Part shown: positions 56,145-64,000 of the stretch, piece by piece
How positions within the stretch are numbered: the stretch's first letter is position 1
Layout: each line of letters begins with the position of its first letter
Origin: an uncultured Bacteroidales bacterium
GTDB taxonomy: Bacteria > Bacteroidota > Bacteroidia > Bacteroidales > Paludibacteraceae
Assembly (NCBI GenBank): GCA_934728255.1
Contig: CAKVEC010000008.1
Span: 1 to 64,000 of the forward strand
Reading direction: 5' to 3'
DNA length: 64,000 nt
Position numbers and translations under genes: made by a program
The notes under the pieces: generated by a model
Databases searched by the model: none
What the model saw: the letters and a program-made list of their open reading frames with translations, nothing else
Told to the model about the DNA's origin: nothing

Positions 56145-56732
56145 ATGAAGCATTTCTTTTATTTATTTGCGCCATTAGCGGTATGCCTAATGTTTATCGG
56201 TTGCAACGAGCCGGACAATGCGGCGGCAAAGGCAGAGGCGGACGAGATGTTTGCCGAGGAAAATCAGTATATATTCGGGCATTATGCTGTTGGCGACTCG
56301 GTGATATTTATCAGAGAAAACGGGGAGACGGAGCGTTTTGCCGTGCACAAAATAGAGCAGGCATATACCGAATTTTCGCCCAAGGGAATTATAGCGGAGC
56401 CACCGACATACATAGTGGGAAAAGAGGCACACCTCTGTCTGCAAGGGGTAAGATTCCAAATAGAGGTTGATGTGTTTGTAACCATCCAGTCGCCATACAC
56501 CGAAGAGGGCATACGAACCGATTTCCTACTGCGTGATGATACTCCGGACGCGGGTCTTACGACAAAAGATTTGGTTGTTCCTGAAGCGAAAGAAAATGAA
56601 AGAGTGATAGTGGGCACGTCGCATCTGTATATGCAACCCGAAGCGGATGCAGCCGCCTATTGCCTGCTACAAAAAGAGGCGGGAATCGCGGAGATACAAG
56701 ACGCCTACGGACGCAGGTTTGTTATTCCATAA
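56145..56732 (+). CDS. Small lipoprotein of unknown function (paralogue 2)
   Basis: A 195-residue predicted lipoprotein (MKHFFYLFAPLAVCLMFIGC, mature Cys20). It aligns with the preceding gene along its length: EADEMFAEENQYIFGHYAVGDSVIFIRENGE near the start and VIVGTSHLYMQPEADAAAYCLLQKEAGIAEIQDAYGRRF at the end. The two are probably a tandem duplication with strong divergence. It starts 72 bp after paralogue 1 and is probably cotranscribed. Confidence 0.72.
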   Translation: MKHFFYLFAPLAVCLMFIGCNEPDNAAAKAEADEMFAEENQYIFGHYAVGDSVIFIRENGETERFAVHKIEQAYTEFSPKGIIAEPPTYIVGKEAHLCLQGVRFQIEVDVFVTIQSPYTEEGIRTDFLLRDDTPDAGLTTKDLVVPEAKENERVIVGTSHLYMQPEADAAAYCLLQKEAGIAEIQDAYGRRFVIP

Positions 56733-57056
56733 AACCATCATTTAGACGCTTTGGGCAGTAGCATACTAATAAAAAAGAAAACAAGCGACCGTCAACACAT
56801 ATATGTATGCTTTTCTCTCTATGGCAGATAACCAACAATAAAAACTACACAATCACACAAATACAGTCTATTTTGTAACAAAAATACATTTTCCAAATAA
56901 AAACACAAGCAAAATGTTGCGCATAATAAATAAATTGCGTACCTTTGCAGCATGTTAAGAAAATTTTCATCCTTCAAGTACAAACAACAACTCCATATTG
57001 CTGTATGTGGGTATATAACAAATAATCTATAAAATAACACTCACTATTTTACTATT
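56733..57056. other. AT-rich gap with the promoter of the third lipoprotein gene
   Basis: TTG at 56917-56919, 20-bp spacer and TACCTTTGC at 56940-56948 drive the next gene with a leader of about 105 nt. The rest shows no gene and no strong structure. Confidence 0.75.
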
Positions 57057-57617
57057 ATGAAAACAATATTTAGATTTTTATCAAAGGCGGTCGTACTATG
57101 TATATTGACCATATGCTGCGCCTCATGTGATTTTGATACCGCAACGAAACAATTCGGAATCCATGATATAATTATTTATGCCCCCAATACAACAATTGCC
57201 ATAGAGAATATACAGATTGAAAAATGCTACGATCAAAAGACTCATAGAACCAAAACTTATAGTGCACGTACCTATTACGATACCATCTCCATACAGCAGT
57301 GTCGTTGTATGGATGGTACTTATATGGCAGGAACACGGACAGAGTATAAGAAAGCCATGCGCGTAATGGAAGAGACACCCGATTATAAGTATTTGAAACT
57401 AACCCGATTAGATGGTAACTCGCCTGTTTATGTTACTACAGAATACCGTATAAATATCGATAGCGTTGAAATTGACATACGAAATTTTGAAGACGGCAAT
57501 CCGTTTGCACCAAAGGGGTATTCACTGCAAGAGATTATGGAGAAATTGTATAAAGAGGGCAAGGCAGAACGCTGGGACAATAATGAGCAACATAAGATAC
57601 TACGCGATGATTGGTAA
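57057..57617 (+). CDS. Small lipoprotein of unknown function
   Basis: A 186-residue predicted lipoprotein (MKTIFRFLSKAVVLCILTICCASC, lipobox CASC). The mature part has no motif I recognise; it ends GYSLQEIMEKLYKEGKAERWDNNEQHKILRDDW. A degraded copy of this C-terminus occurs about 1 kb downstream (58612-58671). It has its own promoter. Confidence 0.68.
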   Translation: MKTIFRFLSKAVVLCILTICCASCDFDTATKQFGIHDIIIYAPNTTIAIENIQIEKCYDQKTHRTKTYSARTYYDTISIQQCRCMDGTYMAGTRTEYKKAMRVMEETPDYKYLKLTRLDGNSPVYVTTEYRINIDSVEIDIRNFEDGNPFAPKGYSLQEIMEKLYKEGKAERWDNNEQHKILRDDW

Positions 57618-57747
57618 CAAGGGGAGATAGCATTACGAAAAATGCGGATAAACTATTATTGCATTATAATCATAAAATGAATTTAATAAAACCCATTGGC
57701 GGAATTAATTTAGTGCATATTTAATTCTTTCGATGGGTTTATTATAA

Positions 57748-57909
57748 GAAAGACAGAGTTGTAGAGTTCTGTCGTTCATTGTCTATGACAACTGCATTTT
57801 TGATGAGTGTACTAATACCATTCAGACCAATAATATCGCATCCGGATTGTATATGATCAAAATAACCACCAACGGAATGTCACATTCCGATAAAATTTAC
57901 ATTCAATAA
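57748..57909 (+). pseudogene. Remnant of a secreted protein's C-terminal sorting tail
   Basis: An open stretch without a start codon, following a TAA, encodes ...FIVYDNCIFDECTN then NNIASGLYMIKITTNG and SHSDKIYIQ and a stop. SGLYxIKIxTNG...KIxI is the pattern of type IX secretion C-terminal domains. It directly precedes the fourth lipoprotein gene (2 bp gap), so it is the fossil 3' end of a lost gene. An inverted repeat ATAAAACCCAT/ATGGGTTTAT (about 57681-57745) lies just upstream. Confidence 0.6.
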
Positions 57910-57911
57910 TT

Positions 57912-58565
57912 ATGAAAGATATCGTAAAAATCGGAGCAGCCTGCATTGTGATACTTTTATGCTCGTGCGATGGAGATAGAAACAATCCCGATAAGACTGT
58001 TCCATACATCAAATATGGTTGGGATAATTTCCCTTTTGAACGAGTTGACTGCTATTTTCCTGAAGAGGGTACAGAGTTAGTGTATGTTTCAGACAAAGGT
58101 AACACATTCACACTAACCGTAGAAGAAATAAGTCGGTCGTATCAGCCACGTCCGGAAAGGGATCCTATAGAAGAAGCATTCGGAGAATTTACAACTGCTT
58201 CGGAAATGTATAGTATTACAACAAAGTTTACAAATGATACCAATGAGAATATTGTAACTCCTCGTTTTTTTAGAATGAGTATTGGGGGTAACAGAAAACA
58301 CTTATCCATAGACCTAACTACTACCCCCAAATTATTAATTGATTTCACTGCAGAAAATGAGTCTTCAAAACCAGATGCTATATTCCAGTATTTAGGTGAT
58401 ACAATTTCCTTAAAAGCCTATTATAGGGATAGATTTGGTAGTAAAACCGTTTTCCAAAATGCTGCAAAGATAGTGAAAGGCAAGGGTGTTGTGATGTACA
58501 AAACCATAATCACCGACACGATTGCGGAGCGGGGAGGAGAGTTTATTGGAATGGGCGAGACATAG
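57912..58565 (+). CDS. Lipoprotein of unknown function
   Basis: A 217-residue predicted lipoprotein (MKDIVKIGAACIVILLCSC, mature Cys19). The mature part looks beta-rich (TELVYVSDKGNTFTLTVEEISRSY, YSITTKFTNDTNENIVTPRFFRMSIGGNRKHLSIDLTTTPKLLIDF). I do not recognise a family. It follows the sorting-tail remnant and seems to have been inserted or left behind in a rearranged, AT-rich region. Confidence 0.68.
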   Translation: MKDIVKIGAACIVILLCSCDGDRNNPDKTVPYIKYGWDNFPFERVDCYFPEEGTELVYVSDKGNTFTLTVEEISRSYQPRPERDPIEEAFGEFTTASEMYSITTKFTNDTNENIVTPRFFRMSIGGNRKHLSIDLTTTPKLLIDFTAENESSKPDAIFQYLGDTISLKAYYRDRFGSKTVFQNAAKIVKGKGVVMYKTIITDTIAERGGEFIGMGET

Positions 58566-58611
58566 ACATTAGTTGAATAACAGATAACTCTGATTCATTT
58601 TTATGTCTTTT

Positions 58612-58671
58612 GGAAAGGGCAAGGCAGAACGTTGGGACGATGATGAGCGACATAAGGTACTACGGTTGTAG
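58612..58671 (+). pseudogene. Degraded copy of the 3' end of the third lipoprotein gene
   Basis: The sequence encodes GKGKAERWDDDERHKVLRL and a stop, matching the end of the protein at 57057-57617 (EGKAERWDNNEQHKILRDDW). Only about 55 bp are recognisable. It shows that a second copy of that gene once lay here. Confidence 0.75.
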
Positions 58672-58695
58672 GCGAACAGATTGAAAACGAATAGA

Positions 58696-58731
58696 GAAAG
58701 CGGCTATCTGACAAGTCAGACAGCCGCTTTC
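58696..58731. terminator. Bidirectional terminator between the lipoprotein island and trxA
   Basis: GAAAGCGGCT-TCTGAC/GTCAGA-AGCCGCTTTC-type stem with A and T ends (AAAGCGGCT paired with AGCCGCTTT). Confidence 0.88.
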
Positions 58732-58784
58732 GTTAGGTAAGGATATGTTTATACTTGAGTTAACATACGCTTACTTGTGCTTTT

Positions 58785-59099
58785 TTACAAGAGGGAGTCG
58801 AGAAGGGGAATAAGGTCGGATTTGCGGCAGGCACCGACGTGGCGGTTGACGAGTTCACCGTTCTTGAAGAACAGCATCGTCGGGATATTCATTACTCCGT
58901 ATTCCTCGCAGGTGTCGGGGTTGTCGTCCACATTGAGTTTGCCGACCACGACACGACCTTCATACTCGTTGCTCAACTCTTCTACGATGGGCAACATCAT
59001 CTTGCAAGGACCGCACCATGGTGCCCACAAGTCCACTACGAGGGGTTTGCCCTCTGCCAACAACGCTTTGATATTGGCATCTGTAATCTCAATAGCCAT
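58785..59099 (-). CDS. trxA: Thioredoxin
   Basis: A 104-residue thioredoxin with the active site WAPWCGPCKM (C29, C32), the buried Asp in VVDLWAP and the cis-proline in NIPTM. It reduces disulfides in the cytoplasm. It follows clpC by 5 bp in the same direction, suggesting cotranscription of two protein-quality genes. Confidence 0.96.
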   Translation of the reverse strand: MAIEITDANIKALLAEGKPLVVDLWAPWCGPCKMMLPIVEELSNEYEGRVVVGKLNVDDNPDTCEEYGVMNIPTMLFFKNGELVNRHVGACRKSDLIPLLDSLL

Positions 59100-59104
59100 A
59101 ATAG

Positions 59105-61384
59105 TTATTTATTTTGTAGTTGTTTGATAGTTATGCGTTTTTGCTGCGGGTGTGCAAGCAACACATCGGTAAGCGGGTCTTCGAGATAGGTCTGGATAGC
59201 CCGTTTGACCGGACGCGCACCGTTCTGCGGGTCGTAGGCTTTCTCTGCCAACTGCGTGGTTGCCTCGGGTGTCAGCACCAGTTGATGCCCCGTCTTGCGC
59301 AGACGCTCTTGGAGCAATGCCACCTCGATATTGACGATACGTGCGAGTGCATCGCGCGTGAGAGGCTGGAATGTGATGACATTGTCGATACGATTGAGGA
59401 ACTCGGGCGGGAAAGTCTTCTGCAACGCCTTGAGCAGCATCTGATTGCTTGTCTTGGCATCCATATCCGACACTCCGAAACCGATACCCGCCCCGAACTC
59501 CTTGAGTTGGCGCGTGCCGACATTGGAAGTAAGGATGATAATCGTATTGCGGAAATCCACCACGTGTCCCTGCCTGTCGGTAAGCCGTCCCTCGTCCAAC
59601 ACCTGCAAGAGGATATTGAAGATGTCGGGATGGGCTTTTTCTATCTCGTCGAAAAGCACAATCGAATAGGGTTTGCGGCGTACGGCTTCGGTCAGTTTGC
59701 CGCCGTCCTCGTGCGCCACGTATCCCGGAGGTGCGCCCACCAAGAGCGAGACGGTATGTTTCTCCATATATTCCGACATATCGAAACGGATCACCGCATC
59801 GCGGCTGCCGAACATCTCTTCCGCCAGACACTGCGCAAGGTAGGTCTTGCCCACGCCCGTAGGTCCGAGGAAGAAGAAAGTACCGATAGGACGGCGCGGG
59901 TCGCGCAAACCGAGACGCGAGCGACGAATGGCACGCACGATGGTATCGACGGCTTCGTCCTGACCGATGACCCGCTTGCGCAGAGTCTCGTCCATAGTGC
60001 GCAGCCGCTCCGTTTCCGCTTTCTGCACACGCTGTACGGGTACGCCCGACATCATCGAAACCACGGAAGCAATATCGTCCACGGTGATGGTATAAGGCTC
60101 TTGCGGTTCGTCGCCTACCGCCTTGGCACGTGCGTGCGCCCTTGCGCCCGCCTCGTCCATCACATCGATGGCTTTGTCGGGGAAAGCGCGATCGGTAAGG
60201 TAGCGTTCCGCCAGGCTGACTGCCGCCTGCAGGGTCTCTTCCGGATAGATAACGTGGTGATATTCCGCGTAATGCTCACTCAGACGATTGAGGATAGAGA
60301 GGGTCTCTTCAGGGGTGGTCGGACGGACAACCACTTTCTGGAAACGGCGTTCCAGCGCCCCGTCTTTCTCTATAGAAGTGCGATACTCGTTGGTAGTGGT
60401 GGCCCCAATACACTGCACCTCGCCACGCGCCAAAGCGGGTTTGAGGATATTCGCCGCATCCAGCGAACCCTGTGCGTTCCCCGCACCGATGATGGTATGT
60501 ATCTCGTCGATAAAGAGGATTACTTCAGGGTGGCGTTGCAACTCTTGCAGCACCGCTTTCATACGTTCCTCGAACTGACCGCGGTAGGTGGTACCCGCCA
60601 CCATAGACGCCACATCGAGGGTGATGATACGTTTGCCCGCAAGAGCACCCGCCTCGTTGCCAACGATACGCAAAGCGAGTCCCTCTACGATAGCCGACTT
60701 GCCGACACCCGGTTCGCCGATGAGGATAGGGTTGTTCTTCTTGCGTCGGGAGAGGATCTGCACCACACGCTCTATCTCCACCTCGCGCCCAACGACGGGG
60801 TCGAGTTTGCCCGCCTGCGCCTGTTTGGTAAGGTCGTGTCCGTACTTGTCGAGTGCGGTAGTAGCACCGACCTTGCCCCCATTGGGCTGCGGGCGACGGG
60901 GTTTGCCGTCTTCAACATCACTCCCCTGCCCCATTCCTGCGGTGGGGGACTGAGTGGTGGTGTGCGGCTGGGCATAGAGTTCGACTATCCGATCGTAGGT
61001 GATTCCCCACGCATTCGCCAGATAGAGTGCGGCACGGTTGATACGGTGGCGCAAAATAGCCAGCAGCAGGTGGGCACTACCGACGGCATCCGCCTGATAC
61101 TCACGGCTGATGCCCTCGGCGATACGCATGATACTCTCCACCTGCGTACTGCGGGTAATCGGTTCGATAGTGTTGCGCTGATCCTGCTGCAAAGCGGTAT
61201 CGAGGTTTCCTTTGGCTTCTTCTGCAGAGAGCCCCGCCTTACAGAGAAGGTCATACGCCTGACCTTCCGCCAAGCGCAGGATACCCAGAACGAGGTGTTC
61301 GGGCAGTATCTGTGTGTTCTGCAAACGCTCCGCTTCGTCGCGGGCGTAAATCAAGATTTTATTTAATCGTATTGTTAAAGGCAT
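59105..61384 (-). CDS. clpC: ClpC-like AAA+ unfoldase without the usual middle (UVR) domain
   Basis: A 759-residue Hsp100 ATPase. The N-domain (1-140) has two Clp repeats (PEHLVLGILRLAEGQA, SAHLLLAILRHR). AAA1 has Walker A GEPGVGKS (223-230), FIDEIHTIIGAG and GALERRF. AAA2 has GPTGVGKTYLAQCLAEEMFG, FDMSEYMEKH, LLVGAPPGYV, LFDEIEKAHPDIF and TSNVGTR. The ClpP-docking loop reads GIGFG. Between the two AAA modules the M-domain coiled coil of ClpC is missing: GARAHARAKAVGDEPQEPYTITVDDIASVV joins directly. In length it is like ClpA, but its sequence is ClpC-like. It feeds substrates to ClpP. Confidence 0.9.
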   Translation of the reverse strand: MPLTIRLNKILIYARDEAERLQNTQILPEHLVLGILRLAEGQAYDLLCKAGLSAEEAKGNLDTALQQDQRNTIEPITRSTQVESIMRIAEGISREYQADAVGSAHLLLAILRHRINRAALYLANAWGITYDRIVELYAQPHTTTQSPTAGMGQGSDVEDGKPRRPQPNGGKVGATTALDKYGHDLTKQAQAGKLDPVVGREVEIERVVQILSRRKKNNPILIGEPGVGKSAIVEGLALRIVGNEAGALAGKRIITLDVASMVAGTTYRGQFEERMKAVLQELQRHPEVILFIDEIHTIIGAGNAQGSLDAANILKPALARGEVQCIGATTTNEYRTSIEKDGALERRFQKVVVRPTTPEETLSILNRLSEHYAEYHHVIYPEETLQAAVSLAERYLTDRAFPDKAIDVMDEAGARAHARAKAVGDEPQEPYTITVDDIASVVSMMSGVPVQRVQKAETERLRTMDETLRKRVIGQDEAVDTIVRAIRRSRLGLRDPRRPIGTFFFLGPTGVGKTYLAQCLAEEMFGSRDAVIRFDMSEYMEKHTVSLLVGAPPGYVAHEDGGKLTEAVRRKPYSIVLFDEIEKAHPDIFNILLQVLDEGRLTDRQGHVVDFRNTIIILTSNVGTRQLKEFGAGIGFGVSDMDAKTSNQMLLKALQKTFPPEFLNRIDNVITFQPLTRDALARIVNIEVALLQERLRKTGHQLVLTPEATTQLAEKAYDPQNGARPVKRAIQTYLEDPLTDVLLAHPQQKRITIKQLQNK

Positions 61385-61475
61385 AATGTTGGTAAACGTT
61401 TGTGGGCGGTGCCATTGGTGGGTTGCACCGTTAGTGGTTATACGTTGGTGGTTATACGTTATTTTTGTTTTGTTG

Positions 61476-63500
61476 TTATTTGTAAAAATGCCAGGCGAGA
61501 CCGGCGCGGAATATGTCAGGGTTCATCGGGTAGCCGGGCATAGCAAAGTAGTTCGGAGTTGATTTCATAAAGAGGTGGTTGAAATGGGTGTAGTGGGCAA
61601 AGAAACGCAGGTGAAGCGAGCGGACGTAGAAATTGGCATACACATTGAGTATCGGGTAGTTGCCGACCTTGGTAGTGTTTTGGACACAGAACTGCGCCGT
61701 AGCGGGGTTGAGCAAGGGGGCATAGTAGGACGTAAAATAGCGCATATCCACGCCGATCTGTGCGTCCATAGCACGGAACCACGTACCGTGGTAATAGAGG
61801 TTGTGATAGAGCGTAAAAGACGGCAAAGGCATTGCCGCATCGCTCGACAACTGATAGACCACATGGTTCTCGAGGTTCACCCACGGCGTAGTGAGGTCGC
61901 ACTGCACATCCGCCGACAGCACCTGTATGTTGCCCTCGTGCTGCACGGAGTTACCCGTTTGGTCGAAATAGATATAGCGTGTCAGGTTCTCAAAGCCCAC
62001 ATTGACTTTCGGTTTCACCCACGTGGTGGGGTATGCAATCTCGCCGCCGACATAAAAACGATAGGTCTTTTGGAAATCGTTGTCCCAGCGAAAGTGGTTG
62101 GACGAGAAATGCTGCAGATAATAGGACGGGGTCTCATTTCTGACAAAGGCGCGGGCACGGATATACATCGTATCTCTGCCGATGCGGAAATCGCCGTCCA
62201 CGTGTCCGTTGACCCGGAACTCGCCGAGTTTGTACCCCAAGACGCAGACATCGCCATCGAAGCCATAATGCACCCATTTGCCGCGGTTCTTGTAGAGCGC
62301 ACCGCCGACAAAGGTGTTGTTTGTCCATTGGTAGCCCCAGAGTGTGTCTGGGGCAAGGTGGGCAGTAGTGTTTAGCCAAGGTCCGGAGAACGGTTCATAG
62401 TCCCCCAAAAGATTGCTTGCGTCTTCGCTGACGGGGTGGAGAAAACGCTGGCACTCGTTAATGGCATAGACCGTGGCACCGAACTTAAGCAGACGGTTGA
62501 ACTCCTCCTCGAAGGTTACGCTCAGCGTATTGCGAATAGTGAGCACATCGGTGGAGTCGTTAGTGGTATTGGGGTTGCGGTAGTAGGTCGGATAAAAGCC
62601 CTGTTGTGCGGTTCGCTCCACGTAACGGCGGTTGCTGTTGGTAGTCTCGAAGGTGTGCGCAAAGGTGGTAACCGGCACATAGTTGATCTTGAGCGTATCG
62701 CGCCGCTCACGCCTGCCCGCCTCGTTGATCACCTCGATAGTGTCGTGGTAAGGACGCTCGACGGTAATGCTATAGTAGTGGTTGAGGAAACCTGCGAGGT
62801 AGCGGTAGCCCGACATGGCATTGAGGTTGACGGGCAGGTCTTCCGGTTGCAACGCTCCGTCGAGGTCGCCGGGGTTGGTGAGCCCGCCGTTGTCGAAATT
62901 ACTCCAGTTGGCAAACGTGAATGCCGCCTGCAGCGAATAGTGGTTGCCATTGTAGGAACCGAAGACGTTGCCATTGAACAATTTACCCGCCTGGTTGGAG
63001 TAATGCCCCACGCTATTGAGATAGTTGAGTTGCGTACCAAGGTTGATACGCTTGTTGAGGTTGCCCGTAAAGAGGAAATAAATCTCGTTTTCCTCGTGCA
63101 TGGTGGTAAAGCCTTTGTTGTAAGCAATGCTCGAATAGGGCGTGGTGGTGTTGAAGAAACGCACGTCCTGCGGCGTATATATATAAGGCTGGTAAGCCGC
63201 AGCGAAGATGTCGTCAATCTTAGAAAGACGGTCGAAATAGATACGCGACTGAATGGGCGAGACCAGACAGTTGCCGTTGTATGCCGACGAGATGGAATAG
63301 TCGTTCTGCACACTTCGCATCGGGTAGTTGAGGTATGCCGTATCGGCGAAGTGCACTGTGTCGGCAATAGCCGTAGGCGACGGCAACTGCCAAGTACGGA
63401 CAACCGTCTTGACAGCCTTCTCCTTGGCAGCAAAGCCCATAGATGTTGCCAACAAAAAGCAGACTAATATGATAAATTTATTTCTCAATTCACAATGCAC
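61476..63500 (-). CDS. Putative outer-membrane porin (Bacteroidota 'putative porin' family)
   Basis: A 674-residue exported protein predicted to be a large beta barrel: alternating aromatic strands throughout (e.g. HYSLQAAFTFANWSNF, YFLFTGNLNKRINLGTQLNYLNS, LHLRFFAHYTHFNHLF) and a C-terminal FRAGLAWHFYK ending in an aromatic-rich strand. The signal peptide is RNKFIILVCFLLATSMGFA. The start ATGCATTGTG falls within a heptanucleotide tract (63489-63512); a TTG four codons on (LRNKF) is an alternative. Substrate unknown. Confidence 0.8.
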   Translation of the reverse strand: MHCELRNKFIILVCFLLATSMGFAAKEKAVKTVVRTWQLPSPTAIADTVHFADTAYLNYPMRSVQNDYSISSAYNGNCLVSPIQSRIYFDRLSKIDDIFAAAYQPYIYTPQDVRFFNTTTPYSSIAYNKGFTTMHEENEIYFLFTGNLNKRINLGTQLNYLNSVGHYSNQAGKLFNGNVFGSYNGNHYSLQAAFTFANWSNFDNGGLTNPGDLDGALQPEDLPVNLNAMSGYRYLAGFLNHYYSITVERPYHDTIEVINEAGRRERRDTLKINYVPVTTFAHTFETTNSNRRYVERTAQQGFYPTYYRNPNTTNDSTDVLTIRNTLSVTFEEEFNRLLKFGATVYAINECQRFLHPVSEDASNLLGDYEPFSGPWLNTTAHLAPDTLWGYQWTNNTFVGGALYKNRGKWVHYGFDGDVCVLGYKLGEFRVNGHVDGDFRIGRDTMYIRARAFVRNETPSYYLQHFSSNHFRWDNDFQKTYRFYVGGEIAYPTTWVKPKVNVGFENLTRYIYFDQTGNSVQHEGNIQVLSADVQCDLTTPWVNLENHVVYQLSSDAAMPLPSFTLYHNLYYHGTWFRAMDAQIGVDMRYFTSYYAPLLNPATAQFCVQNTTKVGNYPILNVYANFYVRSLHLRFFAHYTHFNHLFMKSTPNYFAMPGYPMNPDIFRAGLAWHFYK

Positions 63501-63512
63501 AATGCATAATGC
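63489..63512. repeat. Heptanucleotide repeat at the start codon of the porin gene
   Basis: About three units of ACAATGC/ATAATGC overlap the likely start codon. Slippage here would change the distance between promoter and start or remove the first ATG. Confidence 0.8.
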
Positions 63513-63672
63513 ACAATTTTTCCAATCTTAACAAACGTACATTTTTACGGACGGCACAAAGGGTGCGTATCCTATGCGCATCCTATGCTCATCCTCCTTA
63601 CTTTTATCCTTGGGACAAACAATGTTTGTCCCAAGGATAAATCTTAATAATCGTACACTTTTTACGTGTCAG

Positions 63673-64000
63673 TTATTTTGCTTGTTTGTTTTCTTTTTTC
63701 TTTTTCAGTTCCGCTTTGAGTTGCTGAATTTCTTTCTCCTGACTATTGATGGTCTTGAGCAAGCCGTTCAGTTCCTCATTGCCGATAGTGGTCGGGTACT
63801 GCTCCTCCACGGACTGCAGGAAATCGGACAGCACGTTCATATAGTTGATAAACGCATCGTATGCCGATTCATAGTAGGTCGCTCCCTGGTCGATGTGGTT
63901 CATATAGTGGAAATTATTCACATCTTGCAGGCGCAGCCAATTGGTTTTCAATCCCTTGTCCTGACAGAGGTGTACACGCTCGGCAACAGCATAGAGTTTG
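63673..64000 (-). CDS. Partial protein of unknown function with a C-terminal coiled coil (cut by the window edge)
   Basis: About 108 residues are visible; the frame runs open through the right end of the window, so the N-terminus is missing. The visible part includes LQDVNNFHYMNHIDQGATYYESAYDAFINYMNVLSDFLQ and a lysine/glutamate coiled-coil tail (SQEKEIQQLKAELKKKKENKQ). I do not recognise the family. Its direction is the same as the porin gene, with a 170-bp gap. Confidence 0.6.
   Translation of the reverse strand, partial: KLYAVAERVHLCQDKGLKTNWLRLQDVNNFHYMNHIDQGATYYESAYDAFINYMNVLSDFLQSVEEQYPTTIGNEELNGLLKTINSQEKEIQQLKAELKKKKENKQAK

Noticed and set aside
59120..61366. 748-codon open frame on the + strand opposite clpC
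   Set aside because: It is the antisense shadow of a gene with all ClpC motifs. High-GC codon use leaves the opposite frame open. No family resemblance and no promoter.

Overview
The window comes from a bacterium of the phylum Bacteroidota, almost certainly order Bacteroidales. It carries a SusC/SusD pair, an ECF sigma/FecR switch, DUF4296 beside lspA, Bacteroidota-type porin and lipoprotein genes, and C-terminal tails typical of secreted Bacteroidales proteins. Its promoters have the Bacteroidota form (TTG, then exactly 20 bp, then TAnnTTTGC). I found at least 18 such sites by eye. I cannot name a genus.

Layout. 0-5.8 kb holds housekeeping genes: an aminotransferase, hemW, a shortened RelA/SpoT protein, a conserved membrane-anchored protein and rsmD. 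5.8-14.4 kb is a type II-C CRISPR-Cas locus. A hairpin-rich stretch of 0.9 kb is followed by a 19-repeat array on the + strand, then cas2, cas1 and a 1489-residue cas9 on the - strand, and a divergent tracrRNA gene. 14.4-17.6 kb is the ribosomal operon rplM-rpsI-rpsB-tsf. 17.8-20.2 kb is a type II restriction-modification pair whose leader contains a nested palindrome of about 110 bp. 20.2-22.8 kb is metK-lspA-DUF4296 behind a SAM-II-like riboswitch. 23-36.8 kb is an uptake locus (SusC, SusD, two beta-helix proteins, two secreted endonuclease/exonuclease/phosphatase-family enzymes, sigma/FecR, PAP2 phosphatase). 36.8-53.4 kb holds mixed metabolic and repair genes (lplA, guaD, gtrA, alaS, pdxA, uvrA, a cation:proton antiporter, tRNA-Lys, ispG). 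53.5-58.7 kb is an AT-rich accessory island of secreted and lipoprotein genes with gene remnants. 58.8-64 kb holds trxA, clpC and a putative porin.

The most striking observation is that each CRISPR repeat is itself a full promoter of this host: TTG at repeat positions 2-4, 20 bp, then TAACTTTGC. The -33 side (TTGTGTATATC) is the same stretch that pairs with the tracrRNA as RNA. Each spacer should therefore be transcribed from its own start site, as known for Neisseria and Campylobacter II-C systems, but here with Bacteroidota promoter architecture.

The window is also full of small dispersed repeats: a two-hairpin element with compensating stem changes (4 copies), a triple CTACGT element (4 copies), a 7-bp microsatellite family (ACAAWGV) that has entered the coding sequences of uvrA, ispG and a lipoprotein signal peptide, an 11-bp tandem repeat (2 loci), and a C-rich palindrome lying inside three genes. 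All product calls are by recognition of motifs and family features; no database search was possible.
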